64,000 bases of DNA from JBCCQH01 sp039024435. GTDB taxonomy: Bacteria > Bacteroidota > Bacteroidia > J057 > JADKCL01. A model generated the notes under the pieces. That model saw nothing but the letters and a program-made list of their open reading frames with translations, had not been told where the DNA came from and ran no database searches. Each line of letters opens with the position of its first letter. Within the stretch, counting starts at the first letter, position 1. Location: assembly GCA_039024435.1 (NCBI GenBank), contig JBCCQH010000025.1, forward strand, positions 8,762 through 72,761. The letters are read 5' to 3'. Positions 26,103 through 35,966 of this stretch are shown here, in pieces. Position numbers and translations under genes: made by a program.

Positions 26103-26842
26103 TGTGATATTGCTGAAATGGTTTGTTCTGTTGCGGGAAGCTCTCCATAAAGGGAGGCACGATTCCCGATTACTTCATACCAGGGAAGAATTAAAAGGCG
26201 GTTGGGATCAAATCGATAGAACAAAGAAAGCTGGAGCGGTTCTTTGCTTCCGTTCACCCTAATCCAGGTGCCATCACCCATTTCTCCTTCGTAAGCCAGG
26301 ACAAGCTTTTCGTCAAATAGTATGGGAAGCCGGTCGGTTTGCTTGGTGCGCTCAATTGATCGCCACGAGATCTTGAAGCCAAGGATTTCCATATTGGTTC
26401 CCACCAAGATGTCAAAATGTGCGGCCTCCACGGGAACGGCCTTGTCTTTGTTCGAAGGCCTCAACAAAACGGAAAACTCGCAGTTCCAGAATTGAATCTG
26501 ATCACCTCTAATCATCTGTTCAACCCTGACTGCTTTGTAGCTGCGAGGAAACAGAGATGGAAGACGGGCCAGGCCTGCTTCTTTCAATGCTTTGCTGCTT
26601 CGCTCGATGAAGGATCGAGCGGCCTGAAGCGCATTTTCTTCCAAGCCCGCCTCAAGGGGGACGGCCTGTTGAGTGCTTAATTTTTTGTGGTGCCGATACG
26701 CGATGAAGCCCTGATGATCAACGGCAAGGAAATACTTATCGGTGTCCGCCGGTGGCAGTCCGGTGAGTATTCCTGCCAGATCATATTGATGGTTTTCAAT
26801 CACCGCAGGTGGCACGGTCTGATAGACACGGATTGTGCTCAT
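26099..26842 (-). CDS. 247-aa protein sharing a domain with the 1035-aa neighbour
   Basis: A soluble protein without signal or membrane segment. Residues about 80-190 (ARLPSLFPRSYKAV, KAVPVEAAHFDILVG, ILGFKISWRSI) are homologous in order and spacing to residues about 70-190 of the 1035-aa protein encoded next. Tandem duplication of an adaptor or recognition domain is likely. It is translationally coupled to the 1035-aa gene (ATGA) and follows the broken 968-aa gene by 12 bp, so all three form one operon. I recognise no known family. It might be a chaperone or loading factor for its neighbour. Confidence 0.72.
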   Translation of the reverse strand: MSTIRVYQTVPPAVIENHQYDLAGILTGLPPADTDKYFLAVDHQGFIAYRHHKKLSTQQAVPLEAGLEENALQAARSFIERSSKALKEAGLARLPSLFPRSYKAVRVEQMIRGDQIQFWNCEFSVLLRPSNKDKAVPVEAAHFDILVGTNMEILGFKISWRSIERTKQTDRLPILFDEKLVLAYEGEMGDGTWIRVNGSKEPLQLSLFYRFDPNRLLILPWYEVIGNRASLYGELPATEQTISAISQ

Positions 26843-26854
26843 GCGGGATCGCTA

Positions 26855-29760
26855 TTATCGGTTACAAGGTAGACCAGTTTCATTGATTCCCGAAGCATCC
26901 TGTTGCAGGATGACCAGATTCGTCGGTACCGGGACTTCCCAGGGCTGTCCGGACTGGTATTCCTTGTCGCTGGTCATCTCCGCGACCAGGGGTACATAGA
27001 GCGGATCGTTGACCTGGGGCACGTCGCCACCGTTCCAGATCACACCACCGGAGCTGAGGTAGTACAAGACAGCATCATCATAGGCCGGACGTACCGGCAC
27101 CAGGACACGGGCCGCACCCGACTTCAGGAATTCCTGGAAGAGCGGATCGTTGTCCTTATAGTTCATGCGGTCTTTCCAGGTGTCCTTGCGGCTCCAGAAA
27201 TAGGGATAAAATTGGTAGACCAACTGTTCCTATTCGAAGGCTTGTTCGAAGAACTGGATATAGGCGCCTTCTGCCAATGCTTCCTCCTCTTTGAAGTCCG
27301 GCATGTCCGGGTAGGGATCACGCATAGCATCGAAGACTTCGAACTTTTGTCCGGTGAACAGTGACAAGCAGGCCCGCTTGAGCTCTTCGCGCTCAATCTG
27401 GCGGTTCGCTTTCGGGTTTTGGCCCTGGATCGTGATGCCGGAACCAGTTTGTGCTTTGGCCACGGCGGCCTCAAAGGCTTGCTTCTGGGCTTTGTAGGCC
27501 TCAATGATCGCGTCATAGGTCGCGATCTTCCACTGCTCCACCAGCCAGGCACTCCTGCGACAGACGATCTCAATGTTGACCGAGAAGCAGGTGGTTTCCC
27601 GAGCATAGTACGAAACCGGAATGCTACCCGTCTCATAGCTCAGGGGCTCGGTGTGGGTCTGTCCGTTCGTGGAATTTGGCCAGTTTGTGGCCGCCGTGCC
27701 GTTGACCTTGTTGCTAAACGATTGCTTTCCTACGTACACCTCGATGTTGCTCCCTTCCGCCCAGTCAACTCTGCCTTTGACCGAAGCGTTCACGGCCACA
27801 TAGCCATCCGGCAATTCTATGTCCTCGAATGACCCGGCGTGGATCAATTGGGCCCCGTGCGGCTGGTGAAAGGCTTTACTGATCACCTGAAATGCCCGGG
27901 GCGGGGCTTTGACCCCTTTGGCTCCGTATTTTGCCGCCCAGGCCAGATAGTTCTGCGGGTTGATGTCATCGGCAGAACGAAGTGGCCCCAGGTTGCCGGT
28001 CACCTGATCGGGTGCCTGCGGCTCCGTCATCAACAATTCCCCGGGCAGATCACGGGCTTGCATGTGGATGTAGAGCGCGGCTGGCTCGGGAACGATAAAT
28101 TCGAACATGAGCCGGCGACCGTAATTGTAGACCTGGGCCTCATAGACCTTGTCCACCCAGCGGTAGATGCCCACCACGTGATCGGTCATGGAGGCAGAGT
28201 TGTCGATCCCATGCTGATTGATCTCTTCGAATTCTTCGATCTTGGTGGAGATCCTTTGCGTACGGTTGCGCTGGATGATACGCTGGCGAACCGATTCAAG
28301 CGTTTCCGCAGCATACGCACTTGCGGTAAAGTCAGAGCTGCTTTGCGAATTTGTCGAGCCAAAATTGCCATTGGTGCCGAGAACCACCGGACCGTAAGAA
28401 GCTGACAAGTTGTACCCGAAGCTCGTCTGTGACTGGTTTTGCACGACCGAGCTTACTTCGGTTTCGATTTCGAAGCGTTCGGTGGTTTGCAGATCGCGCT
28501 GGGTTTCCTTGATCTCTTCCTGGTCGGTGATGAGCGTCTCTTCCGTGCGGTGAAGATGGCGGGTTTCGCGGTTGCGGGATTCGCCCGCCAGGACATTCTC
28601 GATATGCGCAATTTCGCCGGGCTCATAGCAGAGCAATGATTTCCTGACGACCTTGAGATCCCCCACTCCGATTGGTTGGACTTTGCCCACGGTTTTCGGC
28701 ACGGTGGCAAATGGATCTGCAGTCCGCTCGACGCTGGCGTATCGGCTGGGTAGCGGAACCAAGGTATTGCCAATTCTTGCAAATCGCCGGTTTTCGATTT
28801 CGCGCTGGTAGGCCGTTCGCGATTTAACCTGGATCGCCTCGGTCATCATCTCAATGACCTTCAGGGCATCAAACCCGGTTCGGTCCATGCCAACGTTGTC
28901 GACTTCGATCAAAGTCGGTTCGGAAAGCGTGGCATCCACGCCCGGAGTCAGGAAGTTGAATCCAAGCTCGGCGGACGTACGCCGTGCATTGGTGCTCGTA
29001 CCGCTTTCGGTCGAGTCCTGATTGATGTAGTCGGCAGGGCTTTTGCGACGTTCTTCAACTTTTTTCTCGTAGGCCAGCGTGATCTCAGCAATCGCACTTT
29101 CAATGTTGCCGATCTCAGTGTAAGCCTGGGTCGAGGCAGTATCCACGGCATCGTTGGGATCATTTGGCACCGTAGATTCAGCCTCCGACTCTTGGTAAAG
29201 GTGACGCGGGGTGGCAGTTCGATTTTACGGGCTGCATAATCGAGCAATTCCTGATCCGTGGTTGCCGAAGCGTGGAAAATGAGGATTTCCATCGTGCGCA
29301 CCTGCTCAAGGAGGAATTCCGCACGCTCCGAATAACCATTTACAATGACTTCCGCAGCCAGTGAGGCCCACAGTGCCGATGCAAAGCCATCAAATTCTTC
29401 TGTGCCGGTGGTTTGTGGTCGTCCGCCACCTTCAAGGACGTCTTTCTCTGCCTGAAGGGTGGTCAGGGTAAGCGTGGTCAGGTTGTCGATGACCCAGGAG
29501 GAAAAATCAGTGAATCCTTCCCACTGTGACTCAATCGTGTCCTCCCTCACCACCGACGAAGTGGCTTGGTAATCGATAGCAAGGGTACGCAAGGTGTCAT
29601 TGCGCTCTGATGCATCCAGGGCAAGGTTCTGGATTTGTCGGAGCATGTCCCCACTATCATTTACCGGGAGCCCTTGCGGATCCGTGTGGATCACCAAATG
29701 GGTACGTCTTCTCTTCTCTGGTGCGCGTAGCACCATGAATTTAAATACATCCGTAGGCAT
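26855..29760 (-). pseudogene. About 968-aa gene broken by a frameshift and an amber stop
   Basis: Three frames read as one protein. The first (29760 to about 29210, MPTDVFKFMV...AARKIELPP) continues in another frame if one C is added to the CCCC run near 29208-29211, giving ELPPPRHLYQESEAES before PNDPNDAVDT. The second runs to a TAG at 27230-27232 (FFEQAFE, stop). The third continues in the same frame (EQLVYQFYPYFWSRKDTW) to TAA at 26855. Before the stop one expects a Trp (AFEWEQ), so TGG to TAG is likely. The middle has a Ser/Gly-rich stretch and a hydrophobic MFEFIVPEPAALYIHM motif. No named domain is recognised. It is first in the operon with the 247- and 1035-aa genes. Confidence 0.7.
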
Positions 29761-30153
29761 TGTTACGTGTTGTTGTGTTATGTTAAAAATTCATCAAATG
29801 GCGAGGAATAGGATTGTATTCCGAGTTTGTAATGAATAATAACGAAAAACATTTTGAAACAGTATGGGATATTGAGCGAACGGTCCCCATTTTATTTTCG
29901 GACTTATTCAATGATCGTGACATTTAGGGGGTTATGATTTGAAGGAAAATAAACACTTGATCAAACGGGAATTTGAAGAGGCTTGATTTGACTCCGGCAA
30001 AATAACCGTCCCGTGCTAGGGTGGCTCACTATTCGAGGTATATAGAACATAACCTGGAAATAAATGAGTCCCATCTCGTGCCACCTTTTGCCGCCCGGCC
30101 CAGACTGCCCGGCATGAGGCAGTGAGCTAGGTAAGTCCGGACGATACATTTCC
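29761..30153. other. Gene-free stretch upstream of the broken operon
   Basis: This stretch separates the divergent starts of 29760 (minus) and 30237 (plus) and must contain the operon promoter. It is A/T-rich to about 29990, then G/C-rich. No coding frame or RNA gene is seen. The dispersed repeat begins at 30154. Confidence 0.4.
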
Positions 30154-30237
30154 CGACCATTCCCCCATTGCCGGTATCGATCAAAAGCGGTATCTTGCTG
30201 TTGTGGCCGGCGGGCCAGCCTTAACCTAAAACAACCA
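30154..30237 (+). repeat. Dispersed direct repeat, copy 2
   Basis: Second copy of the sequence at 21802-21886 in the same orientation, running up to the A of the next start codon (30237). It includes the perfect hairpin TGGCC GGCG GGCCA. Because it forms the entire 5' leader of 30237-31535, it may influence that gene's expression. Confidence 0.7.
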
Positions 30238-31535
30238 TGAGCCTACAAAAAAACGTGTCGGAGTTGTTGGAAGCAGGGGTAATCGACCGGGAAACGGCGG
30301 ACCAGATTCAGGCCTATTTCCAGGCCAAAAAAGCAAAATCGGGCAACCGCTTGTTCCTTGTGTTTGGGATTCTCGGGGCCATTTTGGTGGGACTGGGACT
30401 CATTTTGGTGATTGCCCACAACTGGGATGAGCTTCCCAAAGTTGCGAAAACACTCCTGGCCTTTCTCCCCCTGGTCCTCGGTCAAGGGCTGTGCGGGTAT
30501 ACTTTGCTCAAGCGCAAAGACAGTGTCGCTTGGCGGGAAAGCACCACTGCATTTCTCTTCCTTGCCGTGGGCGCGTGCATTTCCCTGATCAGCCAGATCT
30601 ACAACTTTCCCGGCCGGGTGGATTCATTTCTCCTGACCTGGATGCTGCTTGGTCTGCCGCTGGTCTACGCGATGCGCTCCTCCGTGACTTCCCTGATGTA
30701 TGTGATCGGGATTTCCTGGTACGCCTGTGAAAGCGGGTACGGGAGCAATTGGAATGGGGCCCTCCTGGAACCGAATTACTACTGGGGACTTTTGCTGCTG
30801 GTGCTGCCGCACTACGGGCAACTCGTCCGGCGCCACCCGGGAAGCAACTTTGTGACCGCGCACAACTGGCTGATTGCGCTCTCGCTGATCGTCTGTCTGG
30901 GGATTGTGACCCAGGAGGAGGTCGAAATCATGTTTGTCGCTTACTTCAGCCTGTTTGGCTTGCTGTTTTTGGTCGGGGACCTCGACACCTTCCGCTCTCC
31001 CCGGCGGTGGACCCATGCATTCCAGATTCTGGGCTCGGCGGGGACGGTGATTTTGCTGTTGATCCTCAGTTTTGATGATTTCTGGCGTTTCCTTCCCCAA
31101 CGGATGTCCAGCCTCGGGCAGGTGCTCTCCGGCCCCGAAGTCTACGTAGCGGCCGGGCTGACGCTGCTCTCCGGAGGCTTACTGTACCGGCACGTGCGAC
31201 AACGGGGCTGGCAACAGATGGAGCCCATTGCCCCAGTGTTTGGGTTGTTTGTGCTCACCTTTGGGCTCGGGATTTTCGTGCCGATCGGGGAGTTCCTGAT
31301 CGACCTGTACCTGTTGGTGGTCGGCGTGCGGATCATCGTAAAGGGCGCGCGCCAGGATCACCTGGGGGTCCTGAACTACGGACTGCTCATCATTGTGGCC
31401 CTGGCGGCCTGCCGTTTCTTCGATGCGGAATTGAGTTTTGTCCTGCGCGGGATCCTGTTCATCACCGTGGGAATCGGATTCTTCGCGGCAAATTTTTGGA
31501 TGCTGAAAAAGAAACAAGCCCATGCGCAATCCTAA
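30237..31535 (+). CDS. DUF2157-type polytopic membrane protein
   Basis: The 432-aa integral membrane protein starts with a cytoplasmic helical segment of about 35 residues (LLEAGVIDRETADQIQAYF), typical of DUF2157. About twelve membrane spans follow from residue 40 (LFLVFGILGAILVGLGLILV). The WDELPKVAKTLLAF loop is a common DUF2157 feature. The following gene, a GDYXXLXY protein, overlaps its 3' end by 14 bp; this partnership is widespread and indicates a two-protein membrane unit. Biochemical role unknown. Confidence 0.87.
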   Translation: MSLQKNVSELLEAGVIDRETADQIQAYFQAKKAKSGNRLFLVFGILGAILVGLGLILVIAHNWDELPKVAKTLLAFLPLVLGQGLCGYTLLKRKDSVAWRESTTAFLFLAVGACISLISQIYNFPGRVDSFLLTWMLLGLPLVYAMRSSVTSLMYVIGISWYACESGYGSNWNGALLEPNYYWGLLLLVLPHYGQLVRRHPGSNFVTAHNWLIALSLIVCLGIVTQEEVEIMFVAYFSLFGLLFLVGDLDTFRSPRRWTHAFQILGSAGTVILLLILSFDDFWRFLPQRMSSLGQVLSGPEVYVAAGLTLLSGGLLYRHVRQRGWQQMEPIAPVFGLFVLTFGLGIFVPIGEFLIDLYLLVVGVRIIVKGARQDHLGVLNYGLLIIVALAACRFFDAELSFVLRGILFITVGIGFFAANFWMLKKKQAHAQS

Positions 31536-32094
31536 ACTTCTCTGGCCGGCTTTTGTGCTCGTGATCCTGGCGCAATTGTTGGTGCCCGGAAAGATGGTCT
31601 GGGACAAGGAAATGGTTCGGATCGCCGGTACCGAATACAAATTCCGGACCGCTCCCTTCGATCCGCGGGATCCATTTCGCGGAAAATACATCGATCTGAG
31701 CTATACCGATACTGCCATTGAGGTGGAAAATACCTGGCTGTGGGGTCCCGATGATGTGGTGTACCTAGAATTCAGCACCGATCCCGACGGATTCGCCCAA
31801 ATTGAGTCCTATTCCAAGACCATCCCGACCGGTACCCGCGATTACCTGCTGGCCCACGTGGAATACGTTCGGGGGCGAGATTCCATCGTGGAGATCCGCT
31901 ACCCATTTGATCGGCTTTACCTAGAAGAATCGAAAGCGGAGGCTGCGGAGATGGCCTACCGGTCCGCCTTGCAGAACGGTGACCAAACTACCTATGCCCG
32001 GGTGGCGATCCGGGATGGAGATGCGGTGTTGCAGGACGTATTCATCGACGACGTATCGATCCGGGAAGCCGCCGCAAACTGGGTGGAAGATTGA
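31522..32094 (+). CDS. GDYXXLXY-domain membrane-anchored protein
   Basis: A 190-aa protein with an N-terminal signal-anchor (LLWPAFVLVILAQLLVPGKM) and an extracytoplasmic GDYXXLXY domain. The signature appears as RGKYIDLSY after DPRDPF, with Asp replaced by Lys in the GDY core. A second motif, RYPFDRLYLEESKAEAAE, is also typical. It overlaps the DUF2157 gene by 14 bp and is certainly co-translated with it. Confidence 0.85.
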   Translation: MRNPKLLWPAFVLVILAQLLVPGKMVWDKEMVRIAGTEYKFRTAPFDPRDPFRGKYIDLSYTDTAIEVENTWLWGPDDVVYLEFSTDPDGFAQIESYSKTIPTGTRDYLLAHVEYVRGRDSIVEIRYPFDRLYLEESKAEAAEMAYRSALQNGDQTTYARVAIRDGDAVLQDVFIDDVSIREAAANWVED

Positions 32095-32170
32095 GTTGGG
32101 GCTTACCAATAGGCTGAGGTGCGCGGGAGTCAACCGATCCGCTCAACTGGCGCTGATTTCGGCGTGATTT

Positions 32171-32197
32171 TTGCGGGATACAAATGAAGTGTCTTTG
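32171..32197 (+). promoter_or_regulatory. Candidate promoter for the ARPP-1 gene
   Basis: A TTG (32171-32173, inside TTTTTG) lies 16 bp before TGTCTTTG (32190-32197), a one-mismatch TAnnTTTG -7 element, 33 bp before the ATG at 32231. Confidence 0.35.
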
Positions 32198-32230
32198 TGC
32201 TATTTAAATACTAACCGTCAAAATTGCGCC

Positions 32231-33184
32231 ATGAAAGGAACAATCTTCATCATCGCTCTATTTTTTGTTTCTTCGGCTACCTTCGCCCAATTCACCTACG
32301 ACCACCTGGAAGTGGACTACGCCGGTGCTTACCAATTCCGGAAACTCAAAATCATTCCCATCCGCGCCCGTCCCAGCTTTGCCCAAGCCAATCAGCAAGC
32401 CGCTAGCCTCAACAATGCCTTGAGTCTGCGCCAGGCCCTGGCCACCAACCAAGCGGCCATCATGGAACACGTGGACCGACGGGGGCGTATCCGGGAAGAT
32501 GTGAACACTCTGAGCATCGAAAACTTCTCCGACCAACCGATCTTCTTGATGTCCGGTGAGGTCATCACCGGCGGGATGCAAGACCGGGTGATTGCCCGGG
32601 ACCTGGTCATCCCGCCCCGCAGCGGTGCGGTGGACGTGCCGGTGTTTTGCGTGGAAAAAGGCCGCTGGACCTCCGGAACCAAGAAAAACAAGTTCAAAAA
32701 CTACCACGATGCCAGCATGCACCTGCGGCAGGTGATCGACCAACAACAAAACCAAGGTGCCGTGTGGAAGGAGGTCGCCAAGGAAAATCGCCGTGATCGA
32801 GTCCGATCCAATACTGAAGCCTTTACCGCCCACGCCAATTCGCCCCAATACATCCGACGCGAAAACGAATACTTGCAGTTTTTCAACGAAAAATTCATGA
32901 ACAAAGAGAACATCGTCGGGATCGTAGGCGTGACCGGCGGGGTGGTAATGGGCTGCGATATCTTTGCTTCGCCCGACCTCTTTTACCGCGAGTACAACAA
33001 CCTCATCTACGCCTACATTGACGAAGCGCTTTCTTTTGGCTTGCCCGTAACCATGTCCGACGGAGATGTACAACGCTACATGGACAACTTGCTCACCAAC
33101 GAGGTCATGCAGGAACGCTTCGTGCGGCAAAACGGCAAAATGTACACCGAGGGCCAGCAAATCATCCACATCACCACGTATTGA
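32231..33184 (+). CDS. Secreted ARPP-1 (DUF6569) family protein
   Basis: A 317-aa exported protein. ATG 32231 gives a signal peptide (MKGTIFIIALFFVSSATFAQ). The mature part carries the ARPP-1/DUF6569 core: SIENFSDQPIFLMSGEVITG, then RVIARDLVIPPRSG, a CVEKGRW block, and near the end FYREYNNLIYAYIDEAL. These domains accompany stress-related phosphatase or rhodanese genes in other organisms and their activity is unknown. The PD40-VWA gene follows after 13 bp, so the two are probably an operon of periplasmic proteins. Confidence 0.8.
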   Translation: MKGTIFIIALFFVSSATFAQFTYDHLEVDYAGAYQFRKLKIIPIRARPSFAQANQQAASLNNALSLRQALATNQAAIMEHVDRRGRIREDVNTLSIENFSDQPIFLMSGEVITGGMQDRVIARDLVIPPRSGAVDVPVFCVEKGRWTSGTKKNKFKNYHDASMHLRQVIDQQQNQGAVWKEVAKENRRDRVRSNTEAFTAHANSPQYIRRENEYLQFFNEKFMNKENIVGIVGVTGGVVMGCDIFASPDLFYREYNNLIYAYIDEALSFGLPVTMSDGDVQRYMDNLLTNEVMQERFVRQNGKMYTEGQQIIHITTY

Positions 33185-33197
33185 TGCCCCACCCGCG

Positions 33198-34682
33198 ATG
33201 AAAGCCCTACTATTTTGGCTATTGGTCGTTTTGTGTGGGCCGCTGCGGGCCCAGACCACCTGGATCAAAGAGAATCTGGGGCAGACCGTCAATACCGCGG
33301 AAGATCAAATTTTGCCCGTGTTCTCGCCGGACGGACAGACGCTCTACTTCAGCGAAAGAACCGCCGGCGGCAGGTACGAAATCTGGTTCAGCCGCCGCGA
33401 TCCGACGGGTGACTGGCAACCCAAACGGAAAGTCGACGTCCTGAACCTGCCCACCGACGGCAGCAAGTACGTATTTGCCCAGGTGGAAAGCGATTTACTC
33501 CTCGTCAACGGCTGGTTTACCCAGGTGGGCGGCGCCTGGGTGCAGTCCAAAGGCCTATCTTGGTACGTGCCCAGTCAAAAACGGTTCCTGCCGCTGGACA
33601 TTCCCGCGCTGCAGACGCAAGCCCGGGGGCGCTTCATCAATGCATTTGTCCACCGCCCCAGCAAAACGCTGTGGTTGAGCTATGCCGAAGAAGAGCGGCG
33701 GGACCTCTACGTATGCCGGCCGGAAAACCCAATGGCCCCCTGGACCGCGCTGCGCTGGCAACCCCCCGTACGCTTGCCCGCCCCGGTCAATTCGGAATTT
33801 GACGATACGACGCCCTTTCTGGACGCCGAAGGCACGACGCTGTACTTTGCCAGCAACCGACCGGGCGGCTACGGTGCGGAAGACATCTACCGCTCCCGCC
33901 GCCTTGGCCCCGCCTGGACCGATTGGTCGACCCCGGAAAACCTCGGATTTGGCGTGAATAGCAACCGCTCCGAAATCTACTATTGCCTCTCGCCCGCGCG
34001 CGACTTTGGCTATTTCGTTTCCTACAAGCACAGCTACGGATCGGGCGACATTTTCCGCCGGCGCACCGATTCCACACAACGGCCTCCCGACACCCTGCCG
34101 GCACTCGCCGAAGTGGAAGCGACCGAACTGGACGTAAAGCAGTACAAGCCCAACAACCTGATCTTCCTCATCGACCGTTCCGGTTCAATGCAACCGACCA
34201 ACCGACTTCCCCTACTCAAACTGGCGCTGAAAAGGCTCATCGGTGAGCTGCGCGACATCGACCGGCTGACCTTCATGAGCTTTGCCGATTCGGCGATCAC
34301 TCATTTTTCCGCTTCCCAGGTGACCGAGAAAGACAGCCTGTACCGCCTGATCGACGGCTTCATCGCCGATGGCAAAACCCAAGCCAACCGCGGGCTGCAA
34401 CTGGCCTACGACTACACACTGCGGAACTTCATCGATGGGGGCAATAACCAAATCATCCTGGTGACCGACGGACAGTTCCGGCTCACGGCCCAAGACCGCC
34501 AGCGCATCGGAGGCAACCGCCGCATCATACTATCGGTTGTCGGCTTGGGGAGCAATCCCCGGGCCCTCGCCCATCTCCGCCAACTGGCGGGCATCGCCCG
34601 CGGCAGCTTCATCCATCTCCAAAATCCCACTACCGGCACCGAAGCCCTGCTGGAAGAAGTGAAGTTCCGTTCCCGGCTCTGA
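33198..34682 (+). CDS. Secreted WD40-like (PD40) and von Willebrand A domain protein
   Basis: The 494-aa protein has a signal peptide (MKALLFWLLVVLCGPLRAQ). A beta-propeller half follows with PD40/TolB-like repeats (PVFSPDGQTLYFSER; DDTTPFLDAEGTTLYFASNR and a following PGGYG). A C-terminal VWA domain (about 316-490) has the metal-binding MIDAS motif DRSGSM (near residue 324), with T and D further on in LVTDGQF. The VWA part should bind protein ligands through a divalent cation. It acts outside the inner membrane. It lies 13 bp behind the ARPP-1 gene. No T9SS tail is seen. Confidence 0.85.
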   Translation: MKALLFWLLVVLCGPLRAQTTWIKENLGQTVNTAEDQILPVFSPDGQTLYFSERTAGGRYEIWFSRRDPTGDWQPKRKVDVLNLPTDGSKYVFAQVESDLLLVNGWFTQVGGAWVQSKGLSWYVPSQKRFLPLDIPALQTQARGRFINAFVHRPSKTLWLSYAEEERRDLYVCRPENPMAPWTALRWQPPVRLPAPVNSEFDDTTPFLDAEGTTLYFASNRPGGYGAEDIYRSRRLGPAWTDWSTPENLGFGVNSNRSEIYYCLSPARDFGYFVSYKHSYGSGDIFRRRTDSTQRPPDTLPALAEVEATELDVKQYKPNNLIFLIDRSGSMQPTNRLPLLKLALKRLIGELRDIDRLTFMSFADSAITHFSASQVTEKDSLYRLIDGFIADGKTQANRGLQLAYDYTLRNFIDGGNNQIILVTDGQFRLTAQDRQRIGGNRRIILSVVGLGSNPRALAHLRQLAGIARGSFIHLQNPTTGTEALLEEVKFRSRL

Positions 34683-34698
34683 TCCCCGGCCCGGCCCG

Positions 34699-35964
34699 TC
34701 AACGGATCACCGTATGGTCCGGGATCACCGCCTTGTACCGCACCACCACGAGGCCGTCTTTGATCACATAGGCTTCCTCTTCCCGGTCCTCCAGGTGGCC
34801 GCCCCCTTCGATGCGTACGTTTTTGCCAATCCGCACATTCCGATCCAGAATGGCATTGCGGATGACGGAACCTTCCCCTACGCCCATGGGAATCGCATTT
34901 TGCTGGTCCAGCGCGTCCACGTCTTCGTAGAAATCGCTGCCCATCATCAGCGTATTTTCCAAAACCGCCCCGCGACCGATAAACGAGCGGATCCCAATCA
35001 TGCTCCGGGTCAGACTTTTGGCGTGGATAATGCAGCCGTCCGAGATCACCGCGCCATTCATTTCCGTGGCAAATACCTTCGAGGTGGGCAGCATCCGGGC
35101 CCGGGAGTAAATCGGCTGGTTGCGCAGGTGAAAATTGAACTTCGGTTTTTCCCGGGTCAGGTCAATGTTGGCTTCAAAAAATGAGGCCACCGTTCCGATG
35201 TCCGTCCAGTAGCCTTCGTAAGGGTGGCTGAATACCCGGTATCCACTGATGGATTGCGGGATAATCTCTTTGCCGAAATCCACCGTGTGCTCGTCCGCCA
35301 TCAATTTGACCAGCACCTCCCGGTTGAAGACGTAGATGCCCATGGAAGCGAGGAAATTCCGGCCCTCGGCCTGCATTTCCGGACTCACCTCGGAATTCAG
35401 CCCCGCTAACTGGTCCAGCGGGGGTTTTTCTACAAAAGTCGTAATGGCCCCAGCCGCATCCGTCTTCATGATCCCAAAAGCGGGAGCTTCTTTGCGGGTG
35501 ACCGGAATGGTGCCCACCGTGATTTCAGCTTCATTTTCGATATGGGCGGTGATCATTTCGTTGTAATCCATTTGGTACAACTGATCGCCGGAAAGGATGA
35601 GCGCGTACTCAAAATCGTGGCGCAGACAGTGGCGCATGCTTTGGCGAACCGCGTCGGCGGTGCCCTGGAACCAATTTTTGTTCTCGATGGTTTGTTCCGC
35701 CGCCAATACATCCACAAAGGCCGAACTGAAAAAACTGAAGTGGTAGGTATTCTTTATGTGGCGGTTGAGGGAAGCAGAATTGAATTGGGTCAGCACAAAC
35801 ATGCGGGTGATGTCCGAATTGATGCAATTCGAAATGGGAATGTCCACCAAGCGGTACTTCCCGGCAATGGGAACGGCCGGTTTGGATCGGTTTTCGGTCA
35901 GCGGGTAGAGGCGGGTTCCCTGACCTCCTCCGAGAATGATGGCGAGAACTTGGTTTTTGTACAT
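34699..35964 (-). CDS. glgC: Glucose-1-phosphate adenylyltransferase
   Basis: It makes ADP-glucose from ATP and glucose-1-phosphate, the committed step of glycogen synthesis. The 421-aa protein has the nucleotide-binding motif AIILGGGQGTRLYPLTENRS, the substrate motifs KYRLVDIPISNCINS and GTADAVRQ, the active-site SGDQLYQMDY, and FVEKP. The C-terminal left-handed beta-helix contains hexapeptide repeats (SVIRNAILDRNVRIGKNVRI). The start at 35964 (MYKNQVLAI) is the family norm. It lies 2 bp after glgA in one operon. Confidence 0.95.
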   Translation of the reverse strand: MYKNQVLAIILGGGQGTRLYPLTENRSKPAVPIAGKYRLVDIPISNCINSDITRMFVLTQFNSASLNRHIKNTYHFSFFSSAFVDVLAAEQTIENKNWFQGTADAVRQSMRHCLRHDFEYALILSGDQLYQMDYNEMITAHIENEAEITVGTIPVTRKEAPAFGIMKTDAAGAITTFVEKPPLDQLAGLNSEVSPEMQAEGRNFLASMGIYVFNREVLVKLMADEHTVDFGKEIIPQSISGYRVFSHPYEGYWTDIGTVASFFEANIDLTREKPKFNFHLRNQPIYSRARMLPTSKVFATEMNGAVISDGCIIHAKSLTRSMIGIRSFIGRGAVLENTLMMGSDFYEDVDALDQQNAIPMGVGEGSVIRNAILDRNVRIGKNVRIEGGGHLEDREEEAYVIKDGLVVVRYKAVIPDHTVIR

Positions 35965-35966
35965 GC

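Noticed and set aside
27230..27232. Amber codon recoding within the broken gene
   Set aside because: There is no sign of suppression; other genes here end in TAG (e.g. 37611-37613), and the gene has a second lesion.
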